Source: an uncultured Eubacteriales bacterium
GTDB taxonomy: Bacteria; Bacillota; Clostridia; TANB77; CAG-508
Direction: 5' to 3'
Assembly: GCA_949287075.1 (NCBI GenBank)
Contig: CASEEU010000076.1
Span: forward strand, 1-38,703
Length of the DNA: 38,703 nucleotides
Part shown: positions 34,019 through 38,703 of the stretch, piece by piece
Layout of the letters: each line of letters starts with the position of its first letter
How positions within the stretch are numbered: the first letter of the stretch is position 1
Position numbers and translations under genes: made by a program
The notes under the pieces: generated by a model
Told to the model about the DNA's origin: nothing
Database searches by the model: none
What the model saw: the letters and a program-made list of their open reading frames with translations, nothing else

Positions 34019-34927
34019 ATGAATACGAAAGTAAATTTTGCAGGAATTGAAATGAAAAATCCAGTAACGGTTGCATCTGGTACATTTGGTTATGGAAGAG
34101 AATATGCTGACTTTTTCGATTTAGGAAAATTAGGAGCGATTATTACAAAAGGAACTTCTTTAAGACCAAAAAGTGGAAATAAGCCATCAAGAGTATGTGA
34201 AACACCAAGTGGAATGCTAAATAGTATAGGACTTCAAAATCCAGGAGTAGAATATTTTGCCAATAATGATTTACCATTTTTAAGAAAGTTTGATACAAAA
34301 ATCATTGTGAATGCATGTGGAAGTTCCATTGATGAATATGTAGAATTATGTAAGATATTAAATAACCTAGATATTGATGGTGTAGAATTAAATTTATCTT
34401 GTCCAAATGTTAAAGAAGGTTGTATGGCATTTGGAAACACCTATGAAGGTGTCAAAAAAGTAACAAGTGAGGTAAGAAAAGTATTAGACAAACCATTAAT
34501 TGTAAAATTAACACCAAATGTAACAGACATTGCTGGAATAGCAAAAGGTGTAGAAGATGGTGGAGCAGATGCAGTTTCTTTAATCAACACATTATTAGCC
34601 ATGAAAATTGATATTTATAAAAGAAAACCAGTACTTGCTAATAATACAGGTGGTTTATCAGGACCAGCTATCAGACCAGTAGCTGTAAGGATGGTATATC
34701 AAGTAGCACAAGCAGTCAATATTCCTATCATGGGATTAGGTGGAATTGTATCAGGAGAAGATGCTATCGAATTTATGTTAGCAGGTGCAACAACAGTTTC
34801 AATAGGTGCTGGTAACTTCATAGATCCATATACAAGTGTGAAAACGGTTGAAGGAATTGAAGAATATATGAGAAAATGCAATGTAGATGATATTAATGAT
34901 ATTATTGGAAAAGTGGAGATGAATTAA
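34019..34927 (+). CDS. pyrD: Dihydroorotate dehydrogenase, class 1B catalytic subunit
   Basis: PyrD oxidises dihydroorotate to orotate with FMN; class 1B enzymes form a heterotetramer with PyrK and use NAD+. In the 302 residues: NPVTVASGTFGYGREYADF, ITKGTSLRPKSGN, NSIGLQNPG, the catalytic-Cys loop NLSCPNVKEG, and FMN-binding GLGGIVSGEDAIEF. Three in-frame ATGs are close; GGAGGG at 34003-34008 best serves the one at 34019, since the ATG at 34010 is almost on top of it. Overlap of the upstream frame shows coupling. Confidence 0.96.
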   Translation: MNTKVNFAGIEMKNPVTVASGTFGYGREYADFFDLGKLGAIITKGTSLRPKSGNKPSRVCETPSGMLNSIGLQNPGVEYFANNDLPFLRKFDTKIIVNACGSSIDEYVELCKILNNLDIDGVELNLSCPNVKEGCMAFGNTYEGVKKVTSEVRKVLDKPLIVKLTPNVTDIAGIAKGVEDGGADAVSLINTLLAMKIDIYKRKPVLANNTGGLSGPAIRPVAVRMVYQVAQAVNIPIMGLGGIVSGEDAIEFMLAGATTVSIGAGNFIDPYTSVKTVEGIEEYMRKCNVDDINDIIGKVEMN

Positions 34928-34959
34928 ATATACTGAAAAATAGATAGAAAGAGAAGTAT

Positions 34960-37657
34960 ATGAATAATTTGATAGAAACAAAGATAAATATAATTGATAA
35001 ACTTATGATAAAATTTAAAGAAAGAAAATTACTAACTAGTGCGAAAGGACAAGGATTTTCTATTTGGAACCAAATAAAAAATCCAAAGGTAAAATATGCA
35101 GAATCCATATTAGATTTAGCCTGGAAAAAGTCTCGTGAAATTGACTATAAAAGTTTTCCGGAATATTTACAAAAAGAGAAATATAAAGAGATGAACAAAG
35201 TTTTAATAGGTTATTTAAGTGAGGATGTACAAAAAGATATTATAAAAGATGATTCAGAAGCATTAGGTTATGTTAGTGAACAAACAAGAATAGAATATTT
35301 GGGACAGAATCCAAAAAAATGTGAAGAATATTATAAATATAGATATTCGGAAATAGAGAGAATATTAGACTTAAAAGAAAATCCACAAACTGTATCAGAA
35401 CTAACAGAGGATACACAAAAATACTTTATAGAACATAACCCAGATTATATTTATTATGTGAGCAAAGAAATGAAAAGAGAAATCTTAACAAGTTCTAAAA
35501 TACAGGATAAAGTATGGGAACATATTATTGCCAAAGACCAAAACTTAAGTTTAGAAAAATGGAAAAAATATTTTAAATTAAGTGCTAGTTATCAGGAAGA
35601 AGATTATGAAGAATTTCCTTTATATATAAATCAGAATACTGAACAATTGTTAAGAGGAGCATTTACAGATTTTTGGAATTCTAGAGAACAAGATGGACAG
35701 AAGGCTATTATCAGTGAAATTCAAAACAGTACAGACTTAGATAAACAGTATTTTGTCCAGACGATAGAAAGATTTTTAAGACAAGGAAATTTACAACCAA
35801 CTCAACAGAAAGAAGTATTAACACTTCTTTCAGAAAATGAAGATATTATAGGGAAAGATTATGCTAATATTAATTACTGGGATTTAGGCGTAATTGAAGA
35901 AAATTTTTCTGACAAATATGGAAAAGAAAAATTATTAGAATATCAAGATATTATTTTGCAAATGAAAAAAGGGGAAATAGCTCCTGCTAATGCAAATAGA
36001 ATGATAAGATTATTTTTTAAAGAAAATTCAATAATTGAAAGAGCAGACCCTAAAAAAGTAATACAATATATAAAATTATATGATGAATATAGTAAGGATA
36101 CCCATCAAAGAGATTTGAAATTGATGATTAAAGAGCAAAAGGTTAAAGAAAGTTTTAGAGATATTATGTCTGATGCTTTTGGAGAAGATGCTTTAAAAAT
36201 ATTAGATAGTAGACCAGGATTGAACTTATTTAACATAGAAAATACAGAAGTATTTAATGAAAATATTATGTATCATTTTTCTAGAGAATTTATAGATGAT
36301 TGTTTAAGTTATCATTTTGCAAATTATAATAGTTGGATAGCTCAAATGCAGGATAAAGAACAATTAGATGCATTTAAATTATATTTTGAAATTACATCAA
36401 AACAATTAGGTGAAAATACTACAACAATGCAAATATGTTTTACAAGGTATAATGAATTTAAAACTCTATTAAAGGATGCAGCTAGTAAAGATAATTTAAC
36501 AGAAGAACAACAAATAAGTTTAGGAAAATTATGTATGTGGCCAGCAAATATTTGTAAAGTGAATAAAGTAGAAGATTTAGAAAATATAAATGAAAAATTA
36601 AGTGAAAAACTACAAAATTTATCAGAAAAAGAGAAAAAAGAGTTTAGGATAAAAAGTATCATGACAAAAGAAGATATACAAGAAAAAGCCTTTCTTTATC
36701 CATTAGATTCAATAGAATGCATGCAAAAAGCTAATCTGTCACAGACAGAAGTGCAAGCATTAAGAGTTTTGTCTGAAAATAACTTTGATGTTAATACAGC
36801 TATAAACAGTGAAGATTTAGAAGATAAATTAGGAATATTTATGAATAGTTTTTCAGGAATTAATAAAATACAGGATAACCAGATTGAGGAATTAAATAAT
36901 CAATTTACAAATATGGAGAAAATAGATGAAGCAATAAAAAATGAAGAATATGGAGTAAAAAAAATAGAAGTCGATGGATTTACATTTTTGGATTTAGGAA
37001 CTATGCCAGTTAGTTTTGCTAGTCATAGTCCAAATATGAATAATTCTAAATTAAAGCATATGAAACAAGATGGAGGACAACTTTCAAAAGAAGGATTGGA
37101 AAATTATTTAAATTACGAGGAAGAAGATGGAATTTCTACTATTTCAGCTGTTCCAATCAATAATTTAGAATATGATTTTCATGATGAACGATATATTTAC
37201 TGGAATCTTTCAGAAAATGAGGTTGTCGGACTAAGTGAAGTTGATGGACAAGTAAGTCATACTCCGAAATTACCAGTTTCATATAGAAGTCGTGCAATGA
37301 GCATTTTACGGTGGTAGAGCGAATGTTAAAATAAAGGATTATAAGACAATTGATGGAACAAGTGGAGAAATAGCCTTTTATAGAAGAAAAAGAACGCATA
37401 AAAAATCAGAAAATCAAAAATTTGGAAGAAAAATACTTCCAGATGCAGTAACATTAATGTCAGAGTATGATGTTTTAAAACGATTTAAAAAACCTATCCC
37501 AATAATATTAAAAAGAGGAAGCTTATCTGATATAGATGAAAAAGAATTTGTACAAAAACATAAAGAGAGTATAGAAAAGGCAAAACAGAAAATTAAAGAA
37601 GAAGAACAATTTTCACAATATCAAATGAAAGAAGATGTTGAAAGTATAACATTATAG
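34960..37657 (+). pseudogene. Large uncharacterised helical-repeat protein, frameshifted near its C-terminus
   Basis: I do not recognise this protein. The main frame runs 34960-37317 (785 codons). It is soluble, mostly helical and strongly charged, with at least two related repeats: YLSEDVQKDIIKD...YVSEQTRIEYL (about 86-115) and ELTEDTQKYFIEH...YVSKEMKREIL (about 147-176). The last part is beta-like (FTFLDLGTMPVSFASHSPN). The frame ends in ILRW, but an overlapping frame carries on without a start: YGGRANVKIKDYKTIDGTSG and onward to 37657. Dropping one base near 37299-37307 (for example one T of GCATTTTAC) gives one protein of about 898 residues. It begins 32 bases after pyrD with no terminator between them, so it may be cotranscribed. 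Confidence 0.65.
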
Positions 37658-37763
37658 AAATATAAGGAATGAAATATAATTGAGTAGATTTTAAAATTGA
37701 AATATTTTTTATCATCTAAAATTTAAGATAGAAATAAAATAATTAGTAAATTTATAGTAAAAT

Positions 37764-37794
37764 AAAAAAGAATACTTGAAAAGTATTCTTTTTT
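37764..37794 (+). terminator. Terminator before gapA
   Basis: AAAAAAGAATACTT pairs with AAGTATTCTTTTTT around GAA or similar, with a T-run. It ends the transcript of the large unknown gene and probably the pyr operon. The preceding stretch 37658-37763 is AT-rich and shows nothing else. Confidence 0.92.
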
Positions 37795-37830
37795 GGTATA
37801 GAATAAGAAAGGTCGAGAGAGACTAAAAAA

Positions 37831-38703
<873 letters not shown>

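Overview
The window is 38.7 kb of very AT-rich DNA with strong AGGAGG ribosome binding sites, TTGACA/TATAAT-type promoters and hairpin-plus-U-tract terminators. This is a low-GC Firmicute, most likely an anaerobic clostridium. Rubredoxin, a PyrK-dependent dihydroorotate dehydrogenase, a diaminopentanoate dehydrogenase-like protein and the cohesin/dockerin proteins fit that. I cannot name a genus. Most genes are single-copy housekeeping genes; accessory material lies between them.

Layout. 1-1068: ribosomal stalk genes rplJ-rplL and a terminator. 1.2-5.7 kb: MTA/SAH nucleosidase, a diaminopentanoate dehydrogenase-like enzyme, a lone sortase, a small membrane protein on the minus strand, a structured 306-base gap, a YetF/DUF421 protein and a DUF4363-like protein. 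5.8-9.4 kb: a Lon-family protease (minus), tRNA-Gly(TCC) with its own promoter and terminator, and an RNA m5C methyltransferase (minus). 9.7-12.6 kb: an HD-domain hydrolase gene with a single-base frameshift, then a divergent secD-secF pair. 12.6-20.6 kb: a large inverted repeat, mutS2 (minus), a HAD phosphatase, a small acidic protein, scpB-proS, an unknown 136-residue protein and asnS (minus).

20.8-26.3 kb is the most unusual part. A cohesin-like protein ending in an LPKTG sorting signal is followed by a sortase, then a secreted glucosaminidase-like cell-wall enzyme (SH3b, two Ig-like domains) ending in a type I dockerin, then a second cohesin-like protein with cadherin-like repeats and a C-terminal membrane anchor. 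Together they look like a miniature cohesin-dockerin assembly that displays a peptidoglycan hydrolase rather than cellulases.

26.3-28.5 kb: rubredoxin (plus); on the minus strand a PyrE-like phosphoribosyltransferase, a frameshifted HAD-IIB phosphatase and a small unknown gene. 28.6-34.9 kb: a pyrimidine operon pyrB-pyrI-pyrC-pyrF-pyrK-(unknown)-pyrD from one promoter, which with the divergent PyrE-like gene covers carbamoyl-aspartate to UMP. Between pyrC and pyrF lies a decayed C-terminal fragment of an ArsC/Spx-family gene. 35.0-37.7 kb: a large unknown helical-repeat protein with a frameshift near its end. 37.9 kb to the edge: GAPDH, cut off by the window.

Three genes (9.7, 27.3 and 37.3 kb) are each broken by what looks like one extra base. 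That is either real decay, sequence error, or in the first case possibly recoding. Several intergenic palindromes (around 3.1, 4.4, 5.7, 12.6, 20.7, 29.6 and 31.4 kb) are not explained by ordinary terminators; two of them share a core with each other.
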